Positions 6,452 to 12,614 of a stretch of DNA of 12,614 nucleotides are shown in pieces. The position numbers were made by a program, and so were the translations under genes. How positions within the stretch are numbered: the first letter of the stretch is position 1; each line of letters begins with the position of its first letter. Below the pieces are notes generated by a model. The model did no database searches. It had not been told where the DNA came from and worked only from the letters and a program-made list of their open reading frames with translations. This DNA comes from an uncultured Eubacteriales bacterium. GTDB taxonomy: Bacteria; Bacillota; Clostridia; Oscillospirales; Acutalibacteraceae. The DNA is taken from assembly GCA_934667845.1 (NCBI GenBank), contig CAKUMQ010000070.1, forward strand, positions 1 to 12,614, in the 5' to 3' direction.

Positions 6452-7075
6452 TCACCGATCCGGCTTTGTCATGATCGCTCGCTCGACCGCATGTGCAGCT
6501 GCCGAAAAAACAATGCAGCCGGACAGGTAGAATACATAACCGCAGCCCATGGAGAAAACAAATGAGGCGATCAGATCAAAAACAATATCCTTTCCCATTT
6601 TCTGCTTGGAAAGGATCCCCTGCGTGATGATTCCCGCGCACCAGATAAGCGCATTGAGGAAGATGCACCAAACCGTGGCACACCCCCACACATCCAGCAA
6701 ATACATCACAAAGGACTGCATCATCAGGCGCTGTGCGATCTCAACAAATGCGGCTTCCATACATATCCAGGCAAGTTCCCGCTTCTCCGCGGTTCGGCAC
6801 TTCTTTCCGCTCAACCCCTTTATCAGGCAGGTAACCAAAAGCGTTGCCGCAGTGAGCGCCCACAGCTTCCCGTTTGATAAGGCCGATAACCGGGGAGAGT
6901 ACAAGCCGTTCAAACGGATGATCAGCACGATCGGAATACAGGCAGCAAACAGCGGCGAAAAATAAATGAGATGGTGACAACCTCTTTTTGAAAAAATGTG
7001 CGTTAACCATAGTTGACTCCCGAACCAAACCCCACACAGGAGAAAGCCGAGAGATCCCGCAAGCAAATAGCGCAT
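6452..7075 (-). CDS. Membrane protein resembling a CPBP-family intramembrane protease with degraded active-site motifs
   Basis: Polytopic membrane protein of 207 residues with about six hydrophobic segments. The C-terminal half has the layout of the CPBP (Abi/CAAX protease-like) family: a helix with the E-E-x-x-x-R motif, an F-x-x-x-H motif and a final A-H motif. Here they read V-E-I-A-Q-R (111-116), F-L-N-A-L (139-143) and A-A-A-H-A-V-E-R (192-199). The first Glu and the middle His are missing, so proteolysis is doubtful; a scaffold or self-immunity role is possible. The ATG at 7075 is chosen because GGAGG lies 11 bases upstream; a TTG at 7081 is possible, while a TTG at 7129 inside the hairpin is unlikely. 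No promoter is visible before the element junction about 80 bases upstream, so integration may have changed its expression. Confidence 0.6.
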   Translation of the reverse strand: MRYLLAGSLGFLLCGVWFGSQLWLTHIFSKRGCHHLIYFSPLFAACIPIVLIIRLNGLYSPRLSALSNGKLWALTAATLLVTCLIKGLSGKKCRTAEKRELAWICMEAAFVEIAQRLMMQSFVMYLLDVWGCATVWCIFLNALIWCAGIITQGILSKQKMGKDIVFDLIASFVFSMGCGYVFYLSGCIVFSAAAHAVERAIMTKPDR

Positions 7076-8609
7076 CGGCAAAGTGTCCTCCGCAAATTCC
7101 GATCTGGTGAAAAAAATAATGATCGGCAAGCATCATTTGATACTTGCCGATCATTGGTGGGAGAGAGTCAAGCATATCCGAACCTTTTTCCAAGTCGGTC
7201 AAAGAAAGTGTTTTCGCGCCCTTTTTAAAATTAAAATAAAATTCTATTCGGTCATCGTATAAAATCACTGAGTTTACAAAGCTGTCAACAAGTCTTCTGC
7301 GATTTTCGGGCTTAGAAGCATCCATTTTTCTGAATCGATGAAACCAAAATTTAATCTGGTCACGGTCAAGCGTAGGTCTCGTAATGTTTTCCTTCGCGAC
7401 TTCGATTTCAAATTCTTTCTTTTGATCTTCCAATTCTTCAAGGCGTTGTTTTGTGGACGGCGTAAAAATACCTCGCTCGATAGCCGAAAGAATATTTGAA
7501 ATACTTTTATTAACTTCATCAAGTCTCTTGTTAAGTAAAGATACAGCGGTGTTTTCCTGCCTTTGCATTTTTATAACAAGGTCGGTTACATCTTCAATCA
7601 GATTATCATCCCAAATGCATTTGAAAATTTGATCAATGACAATATCCTCAATCCACTTCTTTTTAACAGCTTTTTTATCGCAGCCGCGCTTTCGCTTTGC
7701 CGAAAGACATTTGTAATAGCGATAGGTTTCTTTATTCCTCGCTGTTCCGCTTTCACCAACCATAAATGTCATACATTTTCCGCAGTACAGTTTTGTTGAT
7801 AAAATATATTCTTCGTCTGCTCGATGCCGAGCCGGCGATTTTTTATTTTTGGCAATACGCTCTTGCACACGGTTGAATAAATCCTTCGGCACAATCGCAG
7901 GGATACCGTCAGAAACGAGAATATCACGGTATGAATATTCGCCGATATATCTTCTGTTAGTAAGTAGATTGGAAACGGTGTTAATTGTCAGCTTTGTTCC
8001 CCTGGTGTTCCGCAATCCTTTAACATTTAAATCATCGGCAATCTCTTGCATAGTTTTTCCTTCATCATACATTTTGTATGCCGAAAGAACTAACGGTGCG
8101 GTCTCATTATTAACGACAAAATGCTGATTTACAATGCTATATCCGACAGGAACGGTTCCGCCGTTAAAGCGGCAGCTCAATGCATTTTCGGTTTGTCCAC
8201 GGATAACTTTTTCTGCCAACTCCGCAGAATAATACTCCGCCATACCTTCCAAAACAGATTCAAGGATGATGCCTTCTGCGCCTTGTGAAATAGCTTCGGT
8301 AGCAGAAAGTACACGGACATTATTTCTTTTTAGAATGCTTTTATAATGTGCGGAATCATAGCGATTGCGGGCAAAGCGATCAAGTTTCCATACAATAACG
8401 GTTTCAAACTGCTGCTTTGCACTGTCTTTAATCATCTTTTGAAAATCCGGGCGGTTATCGGTTTTAGCCGACATTGCCCTGTCAATGTATGTGTCGATAA
8501 TCTGAATACCGTTCTTTTCGGCAAACACCTTGCACTCACGCAACTGACCTTCAATGGACTCTTCACGCTGATTATCACTTGAATACCGTGCATATATCAC
8601 GCCTGTCAT
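6741..8609 (-). CDS. Large serine recombinase; C-terminal ~137 codons read into flanking DNA
   Basis: Site-specific integrase/excisionase of the resolvase-invertase superfamily, probably mobilising the AT-rich element. Domains: catalytic resolvase fold at about 1-150, with 'YARYSSDNQ' (nucleophile Ser10 in YARYSS), an R-containing loop around residues 44-53 and 'WKLDRFARNR' (75-84); recombinase DNA-binding domain at about 155-260 ('GYSIVN...', 'LTNRRYIGEY'); zinc ribbon at about 270-312 (Cys276, 279, 301, 310); coiled coil at about 345-410; and a C-terminal strand segment ending 'GSDMLDSLPP' near residue 485, where relatives usually end or diverge. Beyond this (7157 down to 6741) the frame has no stop and crosses a terminator hairpin and the membrane-protein gene in another frame, so this tail is probably flanking sequence. 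The ATG at 8607-8609 has AAGGCGGTGAG upstream and follows the Fic gene by 12 bases. Confidence 0.92.
   Translation of the reverse strand: MTGVIYARYSSDNQREESIEGQLRECKVFAEKNGIQIIDTYIDRAMSAKTDNRPDFQKMIKDSAKQQFETVIVWKLDRFARNRYDSAHYKSILKRNNVRVLSATEAISQGAEGIILESVLEGMAEYYSAELAEKVIRGQTENALSCRFNGGTVPVGYSIVNQHFVVNNETAPLVLSAYKMYDEGKTMQEIADDLNVKGLRNTRGTKLTINTVSNLLTNRRYIGEYSYRDILVSDGIPAIVPKDLFNRVQERIAKNKKSPARHRADEEYILSTKLYCGKCMTFMVGESGTARNKETYRYYKCLSAKRKRGCDKKAVKKKWIEDIVIDQIFKCIWDDNLIEDVTDLVIKMQRQENTAVSLLNKRLDEVNKSISNILSAIERGIFTPSTKQRLEELEDQKKEFEIEVAKENITRPTLDRDQIKFWFHRFRKMDASKPENRRRLVDSFVNSVILYDDRIEFYFNFKKGAKTLSLTDLEKGSDMLDSLPPMIGKYQMMLADHYFFHQIGICGGHFADALFACGISRLSPVWGLVRESTMVNAHFFKKRLSPSHLFFAAVCCLYSDRADHPFERLVLSPVIGLIKREAVGAHCGNAFGYLPDKGVERKEVPNRGEAGTCLDMYGSRIC
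7111..7155 (-). terminator. Terminator-like hairpin at the element/chromosome junction
   Basis: A perfect 13-base inverted repeat (AATGATCGGCAAG at 7118-7130, CTTGCCGATCATT at 7143-7155) around a 12-base loop is followed on the minus strand by ATTTTTTT. This is a strong intrinsic terminator for leftward transcription. It lies inside the running frame of the recombinase, 36 bases before the likely start of the membrane-protein gene. It could be the terminator of a chromosomal gene displaced by the element, an attenuator in the membrane-protein leader, or the element's own. Confidence 0.75.
7118..7185. mobile_element. Probable left end of an AT-rich integrative element (attL region)
   Basis: Composition falls from GC-rich chromosome to AT-rich DNA here, the conserved part of the recombinase ends here (about 7157), and a large serine recombinase usually lies next to its own att site. 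The exact crossover dinucleotide cannot be placed without the other end, which is outside the window. The element would run rightward from about 7157 to beyond the window or to the insertion sequence at 12526. Confidence 0.5.
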
Positions 8610-8621
8610 TTTCTCACCGCC

Positions 8622-9782
8622 TTATTTAACAACCTTGTATTTAACTCGCGGACCGTATTTTACAGAGGAAAGAAGTCCAAGCTTTTCAAACTTTAAAACA
8701 AAACCTCGGATCGTTGCGTAGGCGGCGCTTCCAAAATCCTTTTCGAGTCGCTTTGTTGAAAATTCGCCTGTGCCGTAAGCTGATAGCACAAATCTCCAAA
8801 GCTTTGTTTCTTTTTCGGTTATTTTTCCGTCTTTAACGGCATCATCATAAACAGTTAAGGTTTCAATAGCGGCAGAACCCTCGTTCATTTTATTGTAAAC
8901 ATTGTTTATGAAGTAAAGAACGAACGGGGTTACATCTATTTTACCGCTTAATTTTCTGTTTTCTTCAATTACCGTGTAAGCGTCATAGTATGCTTTGCGG
9001 CTTTTTTCAATCCTGCTTGAAAACGGAATAAACAGCGCCGACCGGTAACCCTTTTGAATTAAAAACCATAAATGAACGAGCCGTGCAATTCTGCCGTTTC
9101 CGTCAAAATACGGATGTACAAAGGCAATGTAAAAATGAATGATTGCTGCTTTAATTAAATCGTTAATACCATCATCTGTATTAACAAAGGCGATAAGCGA
9201 CTTCATAAACTTAGGCACTTTTTGAGCGTCAAGCCCCGAATGCTCAATATGATCGCTGACAACATAAACGGTATCGTGTCTGTAAAATTTGCCCTCTAAC
9301 AATTTATCGTCATTGGTTAGAAAGTTACCAACAGTCATCATATAAAGCTTATATAAATTGTCCTCGGTTATTTTGTTGGCAGTATCGGCAATAAATTCAA
9401 GACCGTGCTTGATACCTAATATTCTGTTCTCCTGTTCGCCGTCAGGCGCCATACCTTTTAGAATCTTGCGCACACTGTCACGGCTGAAATCCACGCTCTC
9501 AATAGCCGAAGTGGATAGTATTTCCTCCTCGGCGGCTTTGATTCCGTAATGCGTATCCTGCGGTTGTAATAACAGCTTTACCGTGTTTTGATTGACGGTA
9601 TTAAAGGATTCTGTAAAAACAATATTGTTTCCGTCAAAATCATATAGCGGCAAAGGCTTATAATACAGTTCTTCCAAGGTTTTAAGAAAGCTGTTAAAAT
9701 CCGCATCGTACTTGTATTTGAGCTTTTTATAGTCCGGAAAATGCTTATCTTTTAACATTTCGGTAAAGACTTTAATGTCCAT
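8622..9782 (-). CDS. Fic family protein adenylyltransferase with N-terminal inhibitory motif and C-terminal winged helix
   Basis: Predicted AMP-transferase, 386 residues, which would modify a Ser, Thr or Tyr of a target protein using ATP. The catalytic motif is complete: H-P-Y-F-D-G-N-G-R-I-A-R at 223-234. A class II inhibitory motif is visible near the N-terminus, S-T-S-A-I-E-S (90-96), with Glu95 the expected ATP-blocking residue; the following Gly/Asn of the consensus is Ser. The N-terminal DUF4172-like region carries 'YKPLPLYDFDGNNIV', and residues about 318-386 look like a winged helix, as in many bacterial Fic proteins of this length. No separate antitoxin is seen, which fits self-inhibition. 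ATG at 9782 with GGGAGG 6 bases upstream. It has its own consensus promoter and runs into the recombinase gene after 12 bases, so both are likely co-transcribed. Target unknown. Confidence 0.93.
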   Translation of the reverse strand: MDIKVFTEMLKDKHFPDYKKLKYKYDADFNSFLKTLEELYYKPLPLYDFDGNNIVFTESFNTVNQNTVKLLLQPQDTHYGIKAAEEEILSTSAIESVDFSRDSVRKILKGMAPDGEQENRILGIKHGLEFIADTANKITEDNLYKLYMMTVGNFLTNDDKLLEGKFYRHDTVYVVSDHIEHSGLDAQKVPKFMKSLIAFVNTDDGINDLIKAAIIHFYIAFVHPYFDGNGRIARLVHLWFLIQKGYRSALFIPFSSRIEKSRKAYYDAYTVIEENRKLSGKIDVTPFVLYFINNVYNKMNEGSAAIETLTVYDDAVKDGKITEKETKLWRFVLSAYGTGEFSTKRLEKDFGSAAYATIRGFVLKFEKLGLLSSVKYGPRVKYKVVK

Positions 9783-9805
9783 AGCGGCCTCCCGATATAA
9801 TAAAG

Positions 9806-9848
9806 TATCAGTTTATATCAGTATAGCGCAAACGCGAAAAAATGTCAA
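9806..9848 (-). promoter_or_regulatory. Consensus sigma-A promoter of the Fic-recombinase operon, with a direct-repeat operator candidate
   Basis: On the minus strand TTGACA (9848-9843), a 17-base spacer and TATACT (9825-9820) form an almost perfect promoter 38 bases before the Fic start codon. The heptamer ACTGATA occurs twice, 10 bases apart (9822-9816 and 9812-9806), overlapping the -10 and the probable start site. One helical turn of spacing suits a regulator binding one DNA face; the Fic winged helix is one candidate (inference). Confidence 0.75.
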
Positions 9849-9889
9849 GTATGAAAGCTGCGGTAGAAGGCACTTCATATGCGTCAGCA

Positions 9890-10963
9890 TTAAGAATGAT
9901 TTTGTTTCATTTCCGCAATAAAAATAAAAGCAAAATCTGTTTCAAATACTTTTATTAAATTCATCCCGCTTTGGGTGATATACTTCACAATATCTTCTTT
10001 ATTATCAGGATAGATTTTGATTTTTCGTGTGCCGTAATCAATGATATCGCTTTGATTTTTGTCTATGGAAAGTACAAACCGACCACTGATATTTAACAGC
10101 GACTTTACTTTATTAATTGCTGCTTGCTTGTCCCTTATGTGCATAAAGGTGAGCGACGAATAAATCACATCAAATTTGTGTTCAAAATTGTATTCTGTAA
10201 AATCGGCGCAAATAAGCGTTACATTCCCGTGTGCTTTTAGGTTTTCCTCTGCCTGTTTTACGGTTTTCGGTGAAAGATCAATGCCGTAAAATTCACGGCA
10301 TTCGGGCGCTACACGAACGGCAAGCCGCCCGGTTCCCACACCGATTTCAAGGACGGATTTTTCTTTTGTCAGCTGTAACGAATCAATAAATTTCTGTCCG
10401 TCCCATTTGTCCATATATTCCCGCAACGGTTCAGGGTCGCGCACGGGGTCGTTGTTTTCTTCAATAAGCAGGTCGTAATGTTCAATTATACTGTTATTTG
10501 AAATATATAACTTGCATAACTCAACCATCTTCTTGAGAAAAGGCAATTCATTCCGACTGGGATTATCTATTCTAAATGTGCAACCGCAAACTTCGGAAAA
10601 TTCTTTCCCGAAAATAACCTTACTCTTACCGCCTGAGCAAGAGCCACAATGACCGCAAAAATCAATATGTTTCCAAGCGGTGTTTTTTATTTTGTCGTCC
10701 ACAATGTCCGCTTCAAAAACTTTACAATCATCAGACCAAACCGTCCAAAGATTTTCAGGTTCGTCAGGATCTTTAATAGCAATGAAGGCAACACATTCAT
10801 TTTTGAATTTGAGCCAATAATATATTTTATCTTTCCAACAAGAAGCGTTGTCCTTGTAAAATTCAATATTGTTACTTCGTAAAAAAGAGACAAACTCAAA
10901 TCCTACTGCTTGATCTTCTCCTGTTAGGTTTTCTTTTATATAATCTTCGATTTGCTTAGTCAT
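9890..10963 (-). CDS. Cysteine-rich domain fused to a class I SAM-dependent methyltransferase
   Basis: A 357-residue two-part protein. Residues about 1-155 form a compact domain with a Cys cluster ('DFCGHCGSCSGGKSKVIFGK', Cys103, 106, 109, 126, 128), a pattern I associate with small stand-alone Clostridial proteins and which probably binds metal. Residues about 160-357 are a Rossmann-fold methyltransferase: motif I V-L-E-I-G-V-G-T-G (204-212), acidic Asp229 after 'EFYGI', and 'FDVIYSSLTFMHI' (264-276). The join looks natural, with no frameshift, and the methyltransferase part is of usual length. The ATG at 10963 overlaps the stop of the YdcF-like gene by 4 bases, so translation is coupled. 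It is the last gene of its cassette; I see no terminator before the Fic promoter. Substrate is unknown; a small molecule is more likely than DNA since no target-recognition domain is present. Confidence 0.85.
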   Translation of the reverse strand: MTKQIEDYIKENLTGEDQAVGFEFVSFLRSNNIEFYKDNASCWKDKIYYWLKFKNECVAFIAIKDPDEPENLWTVWSDDCKVFEADIVDDKIKNTAWKHIDFCGHCGSCSGGKSKVIFGKEFSEVCGCTFRIDNPSRNELPFLKKMVELCKLYISNNSIIEHYDLLIEENNDPVRDPEPLREYMDKWDGQKFIDSLQLTKEKSVLEIGVGTGRLAVRVAPECREFYGIDLSPKTVKQAEENLKAHGNVTLICADFTEYNFEHKFDVIYSSLTFMHIRDKQAAINKVKSLLNISGRFVLSIDKNQSDIIDYGTRKIKIYPDNKEDIVKYITQSGMNLIKVFETDFAFIFIAEMKQNHS

Positions 10964-11571
10964 AACAAATGCTCCTTAATATCTGAGGCAAACTGATTAC
11001 CGCAACGGGCAAGCTCGCCGAGAACTCGGTTTATTCCCTGTTCGGTCATGTACCAGTTATTTTTCGTGATATTATAGCAATGCACAGGGCAGACAATAAA
11101 TTCGGTATCGGGAAAAGCCAACTGATAAAGCATAAGGCAGCGCCGAGCGTGAAAGGCTTTGCAGACGATCATAGCCGTTTTAATTTCAAGACGGTTATCA
11201 TTCACAATTTTTCGAGAGAAAAAAGCGTTATCGCGTGTATGACCCGACTTGTCCTCGCCGTAAATTGCCGTTCTCGGCACACCGTTTTTTATCAATACAT
11301 CGGTGAAAAATTCACAATCGGTTTTGTAGTCACCGCTGTATATTTCTGCCTTTGACCGCACACCGGGCCATTTATTTCGTTTTACACTGACGCCGCCTGC
11401 CGGGATAACATATTCAGCAAGGCCTTTATTATAAAGCCTTGCCGCATATTCCGGCTGTTCGGGGTGCGAACCACCCGGCAGAAAAATAGCGTCAACCGTC
11501 TTCGGTTCATCCGAAACAAATATAAAATTTGAGATGTCAACAATAATGCGATTATTCATTGGGTGATTCAT
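10960..11571 (-). CDS. YdcF/DUF218 family protein (cytoplasmic type)
   Basis: A 203-residue protein of the YdcF-like superfamily (DUF218). Marker segments: 'AIFLPGGSHPEQPEYAARLYNKG' near 29-50, 'EDKSGHTRDNAFFSRKIV' at 106-123 and 'MIVCKAFHARRC' at 134-145. There is no signal peptide or membrane helix, unlike SanA and ElyC, so it is probably cytosolic like E. coli YdcF, reported to bind S-adenosylmethionine. Lying between methyltransferase genes, such a link is attractive but unproven. The ATG at 11571 has a modest GAGGTG; a second ATG at codon 5 is possible. It starts 11 bases after the acetyltransferase stop and overlaps the next gene by 4 bases. Confidence 0.85.
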   Translation of the reverse strand: MNHPMNNRIIVDISNFIFVSDEPKTVDAIFLPGGSHPEQPEYAARLYNKGLAEYVIPAGGVSVKRNKWPGVRSKAEIYSGDYKTDCEFFTDVLIKNGVPRTAIYGEDKSGHTRDNAFFSRKIVNDNRLEIKTAMIVCKAFHARRCLMLYQLAFPDTEFIVCPVHCYNITKNNWYMTEQGINRVLGELARCGNQFASDIKEHLL

Positions 11572-11582
11572 AGCACCTCACT

Positions 11583-12050
11583 TCAATACAATGTTTTTAA
11601 GAGTTTAAAATATTCGCCTTGCTCATCGCAACCGTCAAACAATACTTTTGTAAAACCTTTTTTACGGTACAGATGAACGGCTGCGAAATTATCTTTGTCA
11701 ACACCGACGGTAATCTCTTTATAACCGTCATATTTCAGTTTTTCAATCATAAAATCAATTAAAATTCCGCCAATACCTTTGTTTCTGTAATTTGGTTTTA
11801 CAATCAGTCGTGACAGATAAATTCTTTGTCCGGAAATTGTGTAATCGGGGTCATTCATATCATAAACGCAAGCTATTTCGCCTATAAAATTTTCGTTTTC
11901 TTTGCAGATATAAACTTCACGGTTCCCGCTCTCAATTTCTTTGCGGAATTTTTCGGTCAATGGATCAGCCTGCATATTCCATATAGCATTACATTTTGGG
12001 TAATCGTTAATATCTAACTTTTCAATATTATAGCTCATTAAAACTATCAC
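11583..12050 (-). CDS. GNAT family N-acetyltransferase
   Basis: Acetyl-CoA-dependent transferase of 155 residues, the usual size for a single GNAT domain. Motif A is clear: 'LSRLIVKPNYRNKGIGGILI' with R89-N-K-G-I-G (the Q/R-x-x-G-x-G/A loop that binds the pyrophosphate). Motif B is 'GVDKDNFAAVHLYRKKGF'. The GTG at 12050 overlaps the stop of the upstream methyltransferase by 4 bases; an ATG 12 bases downstream (12038, MSYNIEKLD) is about equally likely, since neither has a strong ribosome site. Acceptor unknown; similar enzymes acetylate amines of antibiotics, polyamines or protein N-termini. Third from last gene of the cassette. Confidence 0.9.
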   Translation of the reverse strand: MIVLMSYNIEKLDINDYPKCNAIWNMQADPLTEKFRKEIESGNREVYICKENENFIGEIACVYDMNDPDYTISGQRIYLSRLIVKPNYRNKGIGGILIDFMIEKLKYDGYKEITVGVDKDNFAAVHLYRKKGFTKVLFDGCDEQGEYFKLLKTLY

Positions 12051-12525
12051 TTTCTCGCTTTCACAATTAAAAATGTCGGCTTTATAAATTCTTTTTCTGA
12101 TATATTCGGAATGAAATCGGTTGCGTTTTCAATCGGTAACGGCTCGCAAACCGTATCAATAACAAAACCGGTACGGCACAAAGCGGATATAATATTTGAA
12201 AAGGTTCTATGATATTTCTTTACTCCGTCAACATACCAAAAAGTATTTCTTTCGCCGGGTTGATTGTAATTTGAAAATGTAAACGAGGTGTAATTACCGT
12301 TTTCGTCTTTATTATAGTGCTGTTTTCCGCCGAAAGTGGCTGTCACAATTGGGTGTTCCTGTGAAAACAAAAGATATCCGCCTTCATTAAGCAGGTTATA
12401 GATATCATTTGCAAGCTTTTGAAAATCAGGCACATAATGAAAAGCCAAAGAACTGTATACAATATCAAATTTCATTGATAATTTATCTAATTCCGACATA
12501 CTCATTTGAAGATATTTGATTTTAT
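12047..12525 (-). pseudogene. Class I SAM methyltransferase, 5' end cut off by an insertion-sequence end
   Basis: Only the C-terminal part remains. From the ATG at 12505 there are 152 codons with 'FDIVYSSLAFHYVPDFQKLA', 'GGYLLFSQEHPIVTA', 'YHRTFSNIISALCRTGF' and 'FLIVKARK', all typical of the second half of a small-molecule methyltransferase. In the same frame upstream of that ATG, the codons for K-I-K-Y-L-Q still look like the family ('IKYLQMSMSELD'), then the sequence changes at about 12525. Motif I, which binds SAM, and roughly the first 90 residues are missing. The stump is therefore almost certainly inactive. Its stop overlaps the start of the acetyltransferase, so it was the first visible gene of the four-gene operon. 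Confidence 0.8.
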
Positions 12526-12550
12526 GGCTCTATCCCAAATTTTGTGTAAA
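12521..12550 (-). promoter_or_regulatory. Possible hybrid outward promoter at the insertion-sequence junction
   Basis: On the minus strand TTTACA (12550-12545) lies inside the insertion-sequence end and CATAAA (12526-12521) straddles the junction, 18 bases apart. Outward -35 boxes in the terminal repeats are known for IS256. If active, it would drive the acetyltransferase, YdcF-like and methyltransferase genes now separated from their own promoter. Confidence 0.3.
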
Positions 12551-12614
12551 CGCAGAAATGCGGGTAAAACAGAAATAAATATTTTACCGGCGGCAGCGGT
12601 GAATCCGCTGTCGC
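12526..12614. mobile_element. Probable insertion-sequence end (IS256-like), rest outside the window
   Basis: The methyltransferase frame is broken at about 12525, where GGCTCTATCCCAAATTTTG begins. The following TTTTGTGTAAAC resembles the TTGTGTAAA core of IS256-family terminal repeats, which is the basis for the family guess. No transposase frame is recognisable in these 89 bases. A subterminal hairpin lies at 12590-12614. The other end, any target duplication and the transposase are outside the window. Confidence 0.5.
12590..12614. repeat. Hairpin near the window end
   Basis: A 10-base stem (12590-12599 with 12605-12614, one wobble pair) around the loop TGAAT. It is cut by the window edge, so it may extend. 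Within an insertion-sequence end such a hairpin could stop outside transcription from entering the transposase gene. Confidence 0.5.

Noticed and set aside
6255..6455. 66-codon minus-strand frame after the membrane protein
   Set aside because: It begins at the membrane-protein stop, crosses the terminator and has no domain; it is probably leader DNA of the DUF1540 gene.
7127..7129. TTG at 7129 as the start of the membrane protein (225 residues)
   Set aside because: It lies inside the terminator-like hairpin and has no ribosome site; the ATG at 7075 has GGAGG at a usable distance.
9799..9891. Coding-like minus-strand stretch ILNADAYEVPSTAAFILDIF between the fusion methyltransferase and Fic
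   Set aside because: It could be a gene remnant, but there is no start codon after the preceding stop and the stretch contains the Fic promoter. About 30 codons are too few to support a call.

Overview
The window looks like a piece of a gut-type Clostridia genome (Firmicutes, Ruminococcaceae/Oscillospiraceae-like). This is inferred from the gene families (a large carbohydrate solute-binding protein, a GntR/LacI chimeric repressor, DUF1540, a large serine recombinase), from strong AGGAGG-type ribosome sites and from sigma-A promoters. I cannot name a genus. All real genes read on the minus strand, from right to left. Composition changes clearly: the left half (1 to about 6250) is GC-rich, 6250-7130 is intermediate, and from about 7155 to the end it is visibly AT-rich.

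Region 1 (about 5800 down to 1) is a sugar-uptake locus: a GntR/LacI-type regulator (4468-5607), a membrane-anchored surface protein with a jelly-roll-like domain and Thr/Ala linker (3356-4426), a 966-residue secreted solute-binding protein with two tandem carbohydrate-module-like domains and no lipobox (406-3306), and the start of a MalF/UgpA-type permease (393-1, cut by the window). GTATAC-core motifs occur in the regulator's leader and again over the candidate operon promoter at about 4456-4482, so they are candidate operators.

Region 2 (5960-7075) is chromosomal filler: two strong hairpins, a 56-residue cysteine-rich DUF1540 gene missing from simple ORF lists, and a membrane protein with the layout of a CPBP intramembrane protease but degraded catalytic motifs.

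Region 3 (about 7155 to about 12525) appears to be one end of an AT-rich integrated element. A large serine recombinase lies at its edge and has no stop codon of its own: its frame runs out of the element through a terminator-like hairpin into the neighbouring membrane-protein gene, in a different frame. Upstream of it, in one operon from a very good promoter, is a Fic AMP-transferase. Further upstream is a tightly overlapping cassette (class I methyltransferase, GNAT acetyltransferase, YdcF-like protein, and a Cys-rich domain fused to a second methyltransferase), whose order suggests small-molecule or antibiotic modification; no substrate can be read from the sequence.

Region 4 (about 12526-12614) appears to be the end of an insertion sequence, probably IS256-like, that cuts off the front of the first methyltransferase and may supply an outward -35 box. 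No tRNA, rRNA or CRISPR array was seen.
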